DNA of 64,000 bases from Solirubrobacterales bacterium (GCA_019240115.1 JAFAYV010000038.1:1-64000); one strand, 5' to 3'. Shown: positions 15,269 through 23,707, counted from the first letter of the stretch. Program-made: numbers and translations. Notes: generated by a model not told the origin, from the letters alone.

Positions 15269-16273
15269 GTGACCAACGGGACATTGGCCCGGGCTCGTGG
15301 CGGCGACGAGAACGCGTTCCGTGAACTGAGCGACCCGTACCGGCATGAGCTGCAACTGCACTGCTACCGGATCGTCGGCTCCGTTCAGGACGCCGAGGAT
15401 CTTCTCCAGGAGACGCTCTTGGCCGCGTGGCGAGGACTCGATCAGTTCGAGGGTCGCGCGTCGGTCCGGGCCTGGCTGTATCGGATCGCGACCAACCGCT
15501 GCCTGGACATGCTGCGTGCCAACCGGCGCCGTCCCGAGGACTTGCAGCGGATGATCGAACCGCCGAAGCCAACCCGACGTGCGGAGCCGATCTGGCTCGA
15601 GCCCTACCCCGACATCCTGCTCGAAGGGATCGCCGACCAGTCCCCCGGGCCGCATGCGCGATACGAGACCAAGGAGACGATCGCGCTCGCGTTCACGGCC
15701 GGTCTGCAACACCTGCCCCCACAACAGCGAGCCGTCCTCGTGCTGCGTGACGTGCTCGGCTACCACGCCGACGAGACCGCCGAGATACTTGACACCACAG
15801 CGGCGTCAGTGAACAGTCTCCTGCGTCGTGCCCGGACCGCGTTCGAGTCACGGCTGCCCGCCGCCGGACCCGAGCGGGCACCACTGCCACACACTCGGCT
15901 CGAGCGAGAGATCGTCGGGCGATTTGCCGATGCCGTCCGGGACGGCGACACCGAACAAGTCGTCAACCTGCTCACCGACGACGCGTGGCTGACGATGCCA
16001 CCCGAGCCCTACGAATATCAGGGCGGCGACGCGATCACCGCGTTCCTGCACGACCGCGCCACTCGACGCGGAGGCCCCCTCAGGCTCATCCCCACACGCG
16101 CAAACAACCAGCCCGCCTTCGGCTGCTACTTCCCCGCTCCGCACACCGAGATCGCCCGGCCATCCGGACTGCTCGTGCTGACGCTCGCAGACGCCCAGAT
16201 CTCCGCAATCACGTGGTTCGGCGACACGGGCGTGTTCCCATACTTCGGGCTTCCGCGAACGCTCCCGCGATAG
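15269..16273 (+). CDS. ECF sigma factor with SnoaL-like C-terminal domain (SigG/TIGR02960 type)
   Basis: A 334-residue protein. Sigma region 2 is at about 12-85 (DAEDLLQETLLAAWRGLDQF, then YRIATNRCLDMLRANRRRP) and region 4 at about 135-190 (LPPQQRAVLVLRDVLGYHAD, then TTAASVNSLLRRAR). Residues 205-330 form a SnoaL-like domain with the EPYEYQGGDAITAFL segment. In this family the fused domain regulates sigma activity in place of a separate anti-sigma factor. It starts at GTG; nearby ATGs at 15250 and 15253 are out of frame. It is divergent from the MFS-DUF899 operon, a likely target. Confidence 0.88.
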   Translation: MTNGTLARARGGDENAFRELSDPYRHELQLHCYRIVGSVQDAEDLLQETLLAAWRGLDQFEGRASVRAWLYRIATNRCLDMLRANRRRPEDLQRMIEPPKPTRRAEPIWLEPYPDILLEGIADQSPGPHARYETKETIALAFTAGLQHLPPQQRAVLVLRDVLGYHADETAEILDTTAASVNSLLRRARTAFESRLPAAGPERAPLPHTRLEREIVGRFADAVRDGDTEQVVNLLTDDAWLTMPPEPYEYQGGDAITAFLHDRATRRGGPLRLIPTRANNQPAFGCYFPAPHTEIARPSGLLVLTLADAQISAITWFGDTGVFPYFGLPRTLPR

Positions 16274-16409
16274 CCTCCGCCGGCACCACGCAGCACCATC
16301 TCTGGGCTGCTGGACGACCATCGCGGCCACGGGAAGCCTGGCGCGGTGCGTCGCGAGCTGACCGCGTGCTGCGACCGGCGGGCGCTCCAGGCTGGACAGC
16401 ACTGCTGGT

Positions 16410-16841
16410 TCATCTCGATCTCTCTGATTGCGGGGTGAGGAGAATCATCGGAATGAGCCGTTCGGTCCTGCTGGCGGCTTCGACGAACTGGCTATATCGC
16501 TCGCTCACGATCGCGAACAGGCGGTCACGCCCCTTACCGACCGCCTCCTCAGCCACGACCGTCCGCGTGACCGCTCCAAGCTCAATCCTCGTATTGGGGT
16601 GCGCCTTGAGGTTGTGGTACCAGCTGGGGTTGTTCGCCTGGCCCCCGTTCGCCGCCCAGACCAGGTAGCAACCATCGACGGGTAGATATGCGACCGGATT
16701 GACTCGACGCGCACCCGTCTTTGCGCCGGTGTGGTGCAACAGCAGCAGTGGAATGTCCGTCCAGTCGCCGCCTACGGCGCCGTCGTTCATACGAAACTCC
16801 CTGATGATTCTCGCGTTGTAGTCGTCTGTTATCTCCGCCAT
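16410..16841 (-). CDS. deazaflavin (F420)-dependent nitroreductase-family protein
   Basis: A 143-residue Ddn-like split beta-barrel protein. Family features are LLLHHTGAKTGARRVNPVAY, then NNPSWYHNLKAHPNTRIELG and TVVAEEAVGKGRDRLFAIV. Members use reduced F420 to reduce nitro compounds, quinones or similar acceptors. The ATG at 16841 has GGGAG upstream; longer starts are not supported. The last residues (TPQSERSR) replace the usual R-x-I-P-V-x-x-L ending, so the C-terminus may be altered. Confidence 0.8.
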   Translation of the reverse strand: MAEITDDYNARIIREFRMNDGAVGGDWTDIPLLLLHHTGAKTGARRVNPVAYLPVDGCYLVWAANGGQANNPSWYHNLKAHPNTRIELGAVTRTVVAEEAVGKGRDRLFAIVSERYSQFVEAASRTERLIPMILLTPQSERSR

Positions 16842-16998
16842 GTCGGTCTCCCGCGCTACGCCGCCGTCGTTCGTGGGTTTCACGTTTTCGCCGCCACGTG
16901 CGGCGATGCTCCGATGGAGCGTTCGTCCGTGGTCGCCGCGAGCCGGGGGAACCCGCAACCCCAGACCGCGAGCAGCCAGTGATCGGGGACCCCAACTT

Positions 16999-17016
16999 GT
17001 TAGCCAATATGCTAAC
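16999..17016. promoter_or_regulatory. GTTAGC-N6-GCTAAC operator
   Basis: A perfect inverted repeat of two 6-bp arms separated by 6 bp (CAATAT). It lies 43 bp before the start of a DUF899 pseudogene. Nearly the same palindrome occurs at 18385-18402 at the ArsR gene, so it is probably an ArsR-type operator of the same regulon. Confidence 0.65.
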
Positions 17017-17058
17017 TATGAGCCCCTCAACTCGCAACGACAACGGAGAGGCGAGCCA

Positions 17059-17305
17059 ATGCCTGAGCACAGGACCGCCACGCGCGAGCAGCGGACGGCC
17101 GCACGAGCCGAGCTGCTCGTGCGCGAAAAGGAGTACTCGCGCTGGGGCGACGGCCGACAGCTTCGACGGAGGGCTGGCTCATCTCGAGGCCTGGGACGTG
17201 ACGCTGATTTGCGTCTCGAATCCTCGACCGCGTTCCTAAGGTCGCGACGAGGACGATCCGACCCGGTTCCGGCTCCGTCGCCACGATGAGTATGCGGCCC
17301 ACTGA
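17059..17305 (+). pseudogene. DUF899 gene with internal deletions
   Basis: Three pieces of a DUF899 protein remain in different frames. The first, MPEHRTATREQRTAARAELL then VREKEYSRWGD, is the N-terminus. The second, TADSFDGGLAHLEAWDVTLI then CVSNPRP, is the mid-domain. The third, FRLRRHDEYAAH and stop, fits the C-terminus. The CxxC region is lost. The fragment is preceded by an 18-bp operator palindrome. It is the third DUF899 locus within 5 kb. Confidence 0.65.
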
Positions 17306-17567
17306 GGCTGGGTCTGTAAGCCAGCGGCGGTCGTTCCGGTCAGCGGGCGTGCCGACATCCACGCCACGCCGGCAAGCGCGTCTCAAAGTTCGACATCTTT
17401 GAGTTGCGCGGGCTCACGCGCCGCTAGTGAGACTTTCCGCGCGGTGTCGCCGTCCGACCATGACTCCTCGCGCTTTGTCGACGTTGATCGCCCACCCGAT
17501 GCCGGCGTGTACTGATCGCGGCACCACATCGGCAGCGCGTGCGGTCGCCGGTCCTGGCCGAAAGCGG

Positions 17568-18353
17568 CTACCCCATCGCTTTCATTGCGTGCATGGCTCC
17601 GGAGGAGGGGAGGACCAGGCCCGGCACGTCGTCCGGCGTGGCGACGACACCTACCGCGAGGGCGGCGAGGACGGCCGCAGTCGCCACCCGCGTGGCCCGC
17701 GGCCATGGTCCGATCTTCTCGAGCGCGATGAGCACGGCGATCACGGCCATCCAGGTGAGGCTCATCGCGCCGAGCGCGAACAGCGCCGCCATCAGTGCCC
17801 AAGAGCAACCCAGGCACCAGCCGCCGCTGCGTAAACCGATGACGAGCGCGTGGGCCACGGTCGGGCGCGATGCGCTTTGCGTGAGCTGCCCCCGGCACCG
17901 CGTCAGGCAGACGCGCTTGAGCGGGAGGAGTTCGTAGACGCTGGCGGCGGCGAGCACAGCTGTGGAGAGCCACCGGCCGCCAGATCGCCAAACGAGGTCA
18001 CCGCCGACTAGGTCCCTACCGACCGCGAGCAACGCGTAGGCGACGATCCCGACCCCCGTCCACATCAGCAGGTACCCAGCAGCAAAGGCAAGCGATCGCG
18101 CCGGCTCTCCCGCGCGCTCGGCCGCCGCGTAGGCAGCGAGCGTCGGGGCGAGGGAGGGCAGCATCATGGCGGCCATCATCACCAGCCAGGTAACGCTGAA
18201 CCAGCCGAGGGTGCCCAGATCGGTCCCCGGTGCTGCGTCCATTCCGGCCATCCGCTGAGCCGACCACCACCATGCTAGGGCCGCCGCGACGAGGAGCGCC
18301 GCGGCCGCTTCGGGACGCTTGCGTAGCACCATCAGGGGCATCAGCTGCGGCAT
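17568..18353 (-). CDS. DUF2182 integral membrane protein
   Basis: A 261-residue protein with about seven hydrophobic helices and the DUF2182 signature TWLVMMAAMMLPSLAPTLAA, a Met-rich segment annotated as predicted metal-binding. A second signature is GGWCLGCSWALMAALFALG. The AAGGAGA site 6 bases upstream fixes the ATG at 18353. This start codon shares bases with the proposed ArsR start on the other strand. A C-terminal AMHAMKAMG is again Met/His-rich. Regulation by the adjacent ArsR through the 18385 operator is likely; metal handling is inferred. Confidence 0.8.
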   Translation of the reverse strand: MPQLMPLMVLRKRPEAAAALLVAAALAWWWSAQRMAGMDAAPGTDLGTLGWFSVTWLVMMAAMMLPSLAPTLAAYAAAERAGEPARSLAFAAGYLLMWTGVGIVAYALLAVGRDLVGGDLVWRSGGRWLSTAVLAAASVYELLPLKRVCLTRCRGQLTQSASRPTVAHALVIGLRSGGWCLGCSWALMAALFALGAMSLTWMAVIAVLIALEKIGPWPRATRVATAAVLAALAVGVVATPDDVPGLVLPSSGAMHAMKAMG

Positions 18354-18711
18354 GCGCTCTCCTTCGCCTTCATCGCTGGGTATAGTTAGCATAATCGCTT
18401 ACGATACCTTCCAGGCGCTCGCTCATCCGCTCCGGCGTGAAATCGTTGAACGACTTAGCGCCGGCCCGGCCACGATCGGCGAGGTCACACGCGGTTTCGA
18501 GGTGTCCAAGCCGACCATCTCGCGCCACCTGCGGATGCTCGAAGAGGCGGGAGTCGTTTCGCGCGTGGTGGTGGGACGCAACCACCGGCTCGCGCTCCGT
18601 ACCGAGGCGCTCGCCGACGCCGAGCAGTGGATCGATGCCCAGCGCAGCCGCTGGGAGCGACTCCTGGACGTCGTCGACCAATACCTCCAAGAACAGAGTC
18701 GCCAGCCGTGA
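18352..18711 (+). CDS. ArsR-family transcriptional regulator
   Basis: About 119 residues. The winged helix-turn-helix is clear: YDTFQALAHPLRREIVERLS, then GPATIGEVTRGFEVSKPTIS and RHLRMLEEAGVV. No metal-binding cysteine pair is visible, so it is of the non-metal, SRPBCC-linked kind. ATG 18352 is the only ATG before the domain but has no ribosome site, and the predicted operator would then lie inside the coding region. A shorter product starting near 18391 at a rare codon on a leaderless transcript is the alternative. It overlaps the SRPBCC gene by 4 nt (GTGA). Confidence 0.82.
   Translation: MRSPSPSSLGIVSIIAYDTFQALAHPLRREIVERLSAGPATIGEVTRGFEVSKPTISRHLRMLEEAGVVSRVVVGRNHRLALRTEALADAEQWIDAQRSRWERLLDVVDQYLQEQSRQP
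18385..18402. promoter_or_regulatory. GTTAGC-N6-GCTTAC operator at the ArsR/DUF2182 divergent region
   Basis: It has the same arms as the palindrome at 16999, with one mismatch and the same 6-bp spacer length. A TATAGT hexamer at 18381 overlaps its left side and could be the -10 of the rightward promoter. The position suits autorepression of arsR and control of DUF2182. Confidence 0.6.
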
Positions 18712-19160
18712 GCGATTCGTCTGAATACAGCCTTCGGATCGAGCGGACCTTCAACGCGTCCGCTGAAGAAGTCTTCGACGCTTGGACGAGCCCCGAGGTC
18801 ATGCGGCGGTGGTTTCACTGTCGCGAGAACTGGTCGACCCCGGAGGTCGAGGTTGATCTCCGGGTTGGAGGCCACATCCGCGTGGTCATGCGCCACCCCG
18901 ACGCGACCGAGGAGGAGATGGGCGGCACCTTCACGTCGATCGACCGGCCTCGGCACCTGGCGATGACCTGGACATTCAGCGAGGAGCCGTCCGACGAACA
19001 GGCGCTCGAGCTCTGCTTCTCCGAGTCTGGCGGCCGGACGACCGTCGTGCTGGTAAACCGGCGAATCGGCTCCGGCGAGCGCCGCGACCTCCAGCACACC
19101 GGTTGGCAAGGCTGCTTTGACGAGCTCGCTCGCCATTGGTTCGCGGGCGCCGTGGTCTAA
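18708..19160 (+). CDS. SRPBCC (AHSA1-like) protein
   Basis: A 150-residue START-fold protein with the AHSA1 pattern: RIERTFNASAEEVFDAWTSP, then RRWFHCRENW, and GGTFTSIDRPRHLAMTWTF. The C-terminal HTGWQGCFDELARHW is the family's T-x-x-G-W-x-x-x-L-x-x-L helix. ArsR-AHSA1 pairs are common in actinobacteria and the partner often binds a hydrophobic ligand. It starts at GTG overlapping the arsR stop, so the two are coupled. Confidence 0.85.
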   Translation: MSDSSEYSLRIERTFNASAEEVFDAWTSPEVMRRWFHCRENWSTPEVEVDLRVGGHIRVVMRHPDATEEEMGGTFTSIDRPRHLAMTWTFSEEPSDEQALELCFSESGGRTTVVLVNRRIGSGERRDLQHTGWQGCFDELARHWFAGAVV

Positions 19161-19234
19161 CCCCGTGGCTCGGTCCGGCCTGTTTGAGAGCTTCCAGCGC
19201 CCTGGAATGATGGGGCGAGGACGGAAGCGATCAC

Positions 19235-20450
19235 GTGAAGCGACGTAGCCATACGCCGGAGCAGATCATCCGCAAGCTGCGGGCGGCCGATCGGCTGCTT
19301 GGCGAGGGGCAGGACTTGGCGGCGGTGGCCAAGCAGCTGGAGGTCTCGGAGGCCACGTTTCATCGGTGGCGCGCGCAGTACGGCGGGATGACGGCCGATG
19401 ACGCCAAGCGGCTGCGAGAGCCGGAGCGGGAGAACGTGCGCTTGAAGGCGATCGTGGCTGATCAGGCGTTGGAGAACCGGGCACTGCGGGTGGTGTCTCG
19501 GGAAACTGGTGAGCCCAGCCCGACGGCGTCGGGCGGTCGCGATGCTGCGCGATCGTCTTGGTGTCAGCGAGCGGAAGGCGTGCCGGGTGGGTGGGGCAGC
19601 ATCGCTCCGCCCGACGCTACGAGCCGACCACGGCGGCCGAGGATCAGGCGCAGCGCGCCAGGTTGAGGGAGTTCAGCCGCAAGCGCCCCTCGGTGGGGGT
19701 ACCGGCGCGCGCACGTCCTCCTGGGCCGGGACGGGTGGGAGGTCAACCGCAAGCGGGTGCAGCGCCTATGGCGCGAGGAGGGCTCACGGTGCCCCAGCGC
19801 AAGCGCAAGCGCCAGCGGCTGGGTGAGAGCACCGTGCCCGCCCAGCGGTTGGCGGCAGAGCGGGCAAATCACGTGTGGACGCTGGACTTCCAGTTCGGCC
19901 AGTCCGCTGATGGCCGGCTGCTGAAGCTGCTCAACGTCGTCGATGAGCACACGCGAGAGGCGCTGGTCATGCTGGTCGACCGCCGCATCGACTCAGACCG
20001 CACCGTCAGCGTCCTGGAGGCGCTCGTGGCCCGGCATGGGGCGCCGGAGTTGATCCGCTGTGACAAAGGGCTCGAGTTGACCGCGCACGCCGTCCGGGAC
20101 TGGTGTCGCTTCTCGGGCACCGGCAGCTCGCTCATCGATCCGGGGGCCGCCGTGGCAGAACCCCTACGTGGAGAGCTTCCACGCCCGTGTGCGCGACGAG
20201 CTCCTCGACATCGAGCAGTTCTTTGCCTAGCCGAGGCGCATGGTGATCGGGGACTGGCGCGCCGGACTACAACACCCTCAGGCCCCACCGCGCGCTCGGC
20301 AACCTGGCCCGTCGAGTTCGCCGCGGCTGCCGAGCACCGCAACCCGCTACCGGGCGGGGGAGGGGGCGAGAGACCGCCCAGCAGCGCCACCGTGACCTGG
20401 CCCACCCCAGTGGCGGTGCTGCCAGCATTACCAACGGCAGGATCCTGCTG
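19235..20450 (+). mobile_element. degenerate IS3-family element (orfA/orfB)
   Basis: OrfA is recognisable: MKRRSHTPEQIIRKLRAADR, then LEVSEATFHRWRAQYGGMTA. OrfB follows in other frames with ANHVWTLDFQFGQSADGRLL (first Asp) and ELIRCDKGLELT, where the usual S-D-N-G is changed. PYVESFHARVRDELLDIEQF (Glu) sits in a different frame and runs into a stop. The terminal RPHRALGN-like motif (near 20285) is in yet another frame. At least three frame disruptions beyond the normal orfA/orfB shift make the element dead. Terminal inverted repeats could not be fixed by eye. Confidence 0.8.
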
Positions 20451-20544
20451 AGGATGAACACGCACCTCAGCGGTAGCACGACCGCCCTCAGCAGCTGCCA
20501 TGCTGGACCAACTACGACCACCCAGCTCTGGGTGGACCGCGGAA

Positions 20545-20850
20545 CCGGGTCCGCTCCGTTGACCCAGCTCTGCCGCGAGCACGACATCTCTGAGCGCCTG
20601 CTGCGCCAGTGGCGCGAGCAGTGTTTCGGCCGCCGGCGCGGAGCGTTTGTCCGGGAAGGCTGAGCGGACCGAGGTGGACGAGCTGCGAGCCAAGATCTCA
20701 AAGCTCGAGCGGGCGCTGCGCAAAAAGACGATAGAGTTGGAGATCTCGGGGGAACTCTCGCGGGGCTGAGTGAGACAGCGCGTCGCCCGGTCCTGCGAGC
20801 TGGTCGCTGCCGGTCGTCCGGCGGCGGTGGTGGCGCGCGTTGCAGGCATG
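20545..20850 (+). mobile_element. second IS3-family fragment (orfA end, orfB start)
   Basis: TQLCREHDISERLLRQWREQ belongs to an orfA helix-turn-helix. After a frame change, RTEVDELRAKISKLERALRK then KTIELEISGELSRG and stop is its coiled-coil C-terminus. RQRVARSCELVAAGRPAAVV then ARVAG is the beginning of orfB. The rest of orfB is missing, cut near 20850 by a sigma-factor fragment. Confidence 0.7.
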
Positions 20851-21165
20851 TGGCGATCTGCGGCCAGTCGCGGTCGTCTGCGAGGTGCAGCGAGGCGATC
20901 ACCGCCTGGATCACGTAGCGGCCGTGGCCATGCATGGCCAGCGCTCGGTCGAGCTCCCGCCGGCCCCGCGCGATCTGCGCGTGGTTCCACAGCGATTGGT
21001 CCTGCTCGGCGAGCAGGACCAGCTCGCCATCGCGCACGCGGGCGCGCTGCGCGAGTCGTTCAGCAGCATCAGGGCGAGCAGGCCGCGGACCTCGGCCTCG
21101 TCGGGCATCAGCTCGGCGAGCGCGAGCTCGAGGCGGATCGCCTCGCGGCTGAGGTCCCCGCGCGT
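20850..21165 (-). pseudogene. ECF42-type sigma factor (DUF6596 region) fragment
   Basis: In two frames the minus strand gives RGDLSREAIRLELALAELMP then DEAEVRGLLALMLLNDSR, and RVRDGELVLLAEQDQSLWNH then AQIARGRRELDRALAMHGHG and YVIQAVIASLHLADD. This is the conserved helical C-terminal domain of ECF42 sigma factors. Both the sigma domains and the C-terminal end are absent, and one frameshift lies between the pieces (near 21060). Confidence 0.7.
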
Positions 21166-21179
21166 CGGGGGCGCCTGCG

Positions 21180-21690
21180 GGAAGCAGGCGAGGGGTTCGA
21201 CTTCCTCGGCTTCCAGCACCGTTGGGTGCGCGGCAACACCCCGCGCTCGCGGCACCTGTGCTTCCTCGCCCGCTGGCCCTCACGGCAGGCAACCCAACAC
21301 GCCCGCAACCGGCTCCGTGAACTTACGGATCGCAGCAGGCTGCTGGTGCCGTCGAAACCATCGTGCATCAAGTTAATCGCTTCCTGCGTGGCTGGGCGGG
21401 CTACTTCCGCTATGGAAACTCAGCTCGCACCTTCGACAAGATCGCCCAGCATGCGCTCAACCGCCTCGCGCGGTTCGTGGCCAAACGCCACAAGCGCAGC
21501 TCGCGCTGGGGCTGGAAGGCAGTCGCCTACCAATCTCCGGATCGCCTGGGGTTGATCAACCTCAGCGGAACCATCGTCGCGCCCCGGCCTAACCGGCCGT
21601 GGCGACCGGGACGCTGCCTGCCGGCGGTGAAGAACGCCGGAGAGCCGTGTCCGGTGGTGAGCAACGGGGGTTCAGTCATCGGGCGTGTTG
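21180..21690 (+). mobile_element. group II intron fragment (maturase C-terminus)
   Basis: EGFDFLGFQHRWVRGNTPRS then RHLCFLARWPSRQATQHARN, and after a frame change near 21350 HQVNRFLRGWAGYFRYGNSA then RTFDKIAQHALNRLARFVAK. These are the end of the reverse transcriptase, the X (maturase) domain and the YQSPDRLGLINL tail of a bacterial group II intron protein. Downstream, GAGCCGTGTCCGGTG at about 21642 resembles the start of intron domain V but the rest is degenerate. No splicing is expected. Confidence 0.8.
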
Positions 21691-21691
21691 C

Positions 21692-22053
21692 TCACCCGAG
21701 GGCCAGGACGAGACCTGCCGCGACGAGCAGTCCGGCGGTGAGCGCGTGGATGCCTAGGCGGTTGAGAGCTTTCCGCCGTTGGTGAGCACGATGGTGGCGT
21801 CCGCCGTTGGCGTGAGGGCTGCGGCGATCAGCGTCCAGCCAAGTGCCGTGCGATCGGCGGCGGCCCAGACCACGAGCAGCACCGCCCCGGAGGTGATGTC
21901 GCGGACGCCCTTGATCTCGGTCAGGGCGCGGAGGTTGTCGGCGGCGATACCGAAGGCGAGCGTCGCGTGGCGAGGTTGTAGGAGGAAGCGGCCGCCGATG
22001 GCGATGATGGCGACACAAGCGATGAGCGCGACCAAGAGAGCGGCGAGATGCAT
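21692..22053 (-). pseudogene. DUF4267 membrane protein with late frameshift
   Basis: The protein begins MHLAALLVALIACVAIIAIG and carries IAADNLRALTEIKGVRDITS then GAVLLVVWAAADRTALGWTL, a small four-helix DUF4267 protein. A one-base deletion near 21757 gives a stop after NGGKLSTA (stop 21754). The missing last helix is intact in the next frame (LGIHALTAGLLVAAGLVLAL). The product lacks its last helix unless the lesion is a sequencing error. An AAAGGAA site precedes the ATG. It is divergent from TetR across a palindromic operator. Confidence 0.75.
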
Positions 22054-22078
22054 GTGAAGGTTCCTTTCCGTCCGCTCG

Positions 22079-22104
22079 CTAGCAAGGTTAGATAACCATG
22101 CTAG
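22079..22104. promoter_or_regulatory. 26-bp palindromic TetR operator
   Basis: The half-sites CTAGCAAGGTTA and TAACCATGCTAG, separated by GA, are inverted complements with a single mismatch. The site lies between the DUF4267 start (22053) and the TetR start (22115). A second short palindrome CTAGA-CTA-TCTAG overlaps at 22101-22113. The layout predicts that the TetR regulator controls both directions. Confidence 0.75.
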
Positions 22105-22114
22105 ACTATCTAGG

Positions 22115-22657
22115 ATGTCGCCCCGACCTGCTCCAGATCTGGACCTGAGACGCGATCAGATCATGGGTGTCGCCCGCGACCTCGCCGAGGCCGACGGGTG
22201 GGCCGCCGTCACGATGCGCCGCCTCGCCGGGGAGCTCGGGGTCACCCAGCCGGTGCTCTACTCGGCCTTCGCGAGCCGCCAGGCGCTCATCGACGCGGTG
22301 GCGCTGTCGGGCTTCAGAGACCTCGCCCTGGAGCTCGAGGCCGTCGACGCCCTGCCCATGGCGCGGATGTGTGCCTACCTCAAGTTCGCGGTCGCGCACC
22401 CCCGGGTCTATGAGGCGATGTTCTCGCTGCCCTCGGGGCTGGCCTTCGCGGCCGAGGAGAAGCCCGAACCGCTCCGGCGGGCGTTCTCGGGCATCCGCCA
22501 CGCGTTCCCGGACGCCGACGGCACCCGGGCAGAAGTCGCCTGGTCGACCCTGCACGGCCTGGCCACCCTCCAGGCCAGCGGACGCCTACGCGCAAACGCC
22601 GTCCAGGCGCGGCTCGATCTCGCCCACCGCATGCTCACCCCGCTGGAGGCCCGTTGA
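22115..22657 (+). CDS. TetR/AcrR-family regulator
   Basis: A 180-residue protein. The N-terminal helix-turn-helix is RDQIMGVARDLAEADGWAAV then TMRRLAGELGVTQPVLYSAF, and the C-terminal ligand domain is of the WHG type (HPRVYEAMFSLPSGL, then AWSTLHGLATLQASGRL). Its stop overlaps the DUF1772 start (TGATG), and it is divergent from DUF4267, both small membrane proteins that are probable targets. Confidence 0.88.
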   Translation: MSPRPAPDLDLRRDQIMGVARDLAEADGWAAVTMRRLAGELGVTQPVLYSAFASRQALIDAVALSGFRDLALELEAVDALPMARMCAYLKFAVAHPRVYEAMFSLPSGLAFAAEEKPEPLRRAFSGIRHAFPDADGTRAEVAWSTLHGLATLQASGRLRANAVQARLDLAHRMLTPLEAR

Positions 22658-23130
22658 TGCGCACGCTCATCGACGTCCTCGCCGGCGTCGCGATCCTCGC
22701 CAACGCCGTCCTCTACGGCACCGACGTCTTCGGCGCGATCATCCTGCGTCCCGCCATCGCCGCAGTCGACGATCGCACCCTGACCCAGCTGCTCGGCCAC
22801 ATCCACCGCACCGCCGACCGCCGATTTCCGGGGATCGACGCCGCCGGTCTGATCGCCGCGATCGCGACGGTCGCGCTCGCCGCCGCGAGCGAACACTGGG
22901 TGAGCACCGCCGCCAGCGCGGTCGCCACACTCGCCCTGATCAGCTTCACCGGGGTCTACAACCAGGTCAGCAGGCCCGTCAACACCGCCCTGACCGCAGC
23001 GGCACTCGCCGACCGAGTGCCTGACGACGCCCGAGAACTCCAGGCCCGCTGGGACTCGGTCATCAACGCGCGCGTCGCGCTGCAAACCATCGCACTCGCC
23101 GCACTGTCCGTCTCGCTCGCCGCAGCCTGA
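22657..23130 (+). CDS. DUF1772 (anthrone-oxygenase-like) membrane protein
   Basis: A 157-residue protein with about four hydrophobic helices (LIDVLAGVAILANAVLYGTD, then AGLIAAIATVALAAASEHWV, a central helix around LALISFTGVYNQVSRPVN and a final ALQTIALAALSVSLAAA). NQVSRPVN corresponds to the family's N-x-P-x-N-x motif. It is coupled to TetR by a 1-nt overlap. Function is uncertain; some relatives are oxygenase-like. Confidence 0.75.
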   Translation: MRTLIDVLAGVAILANAVLYGTDVFGAIILRPAIAAVDDRTLTQLLGHIHRTADRRFPGIDAAGLIAAIATVALAAASEHWVSTAASAVATLALISFTGVYNQVSRPVNTALTAAALADRVPDDARELQARWDSVINARVALQTIALAALSVSLAAA

Positions 23131-23329
23131 CCCCACAGCGCGGCGATGGCGCGAAAGTCAGGCTCGCGTCGTCCCCGTGCAGGCGTCCACGCGAGGGGCG
23201 CGTGCGGGCGGGATGGCGACTGGCGATTGCATAGGTCATCGCGGCTTGGCCGACGGATCTGCGTCGAGCGGCCGGTGATCGCTCAGACGCGCGAGTTCGT
23301 TCCAGAGCGCCGTTTCGCGGCGGTGGCGC

Positions 23330-23707
23330 GATCGCCACCGAATCGATGTCTCCCTGGCCTTGCCACAGCAGCGAGTGCCGAAGCCGCCACCCCTCCGCCT
23401 GGAGAGGGGCGAGTGCGCGCTGCACCTCGTCCTCCGAGCGGGCGCCGACTCGACTGCGACCAGCGAGCGAAAGCCAGTGCCGAGCGTAGAGACCGAGCCC
23501 TAGTGCTGCGAGGAGCAGCAGTCCGGCGAGCGCCGCCGCTCCCGCGCTCGCGAACACAAGTCCGAACAGCGCGGCGATGACGCTTCCCAGCCCCGCTCTG
23601 CCGGCGCGAGAGAGCCGCCAATACTGCTGTCGAGCGTAGTTCACACCGCGACCACCTCGAGCTGACGCCCGCGGCCGGACCCGCTCTTTCACCCCGAGCT
23701 GTGCCAT
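23330..23707 (-). pseudogene. NERD-domain protein, N-terminal remnant
   Basis: Two membrane helices (GLGSVIAALFGLVFASAGAA, then GLLLLAALGLGLYA) precede GARSEDEVQRALAPLQAEGW then RLRHSLLWQGQGDIDSVAIA, the start of a nuclease-related NERD domain. After GDIDSVAIAP the frame diverges and the conserved E-x-K core is absent. A further piece in another frame runs to about 23250. The 200 bases from 23131 hold no supported gene. Confidence 0.65.
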
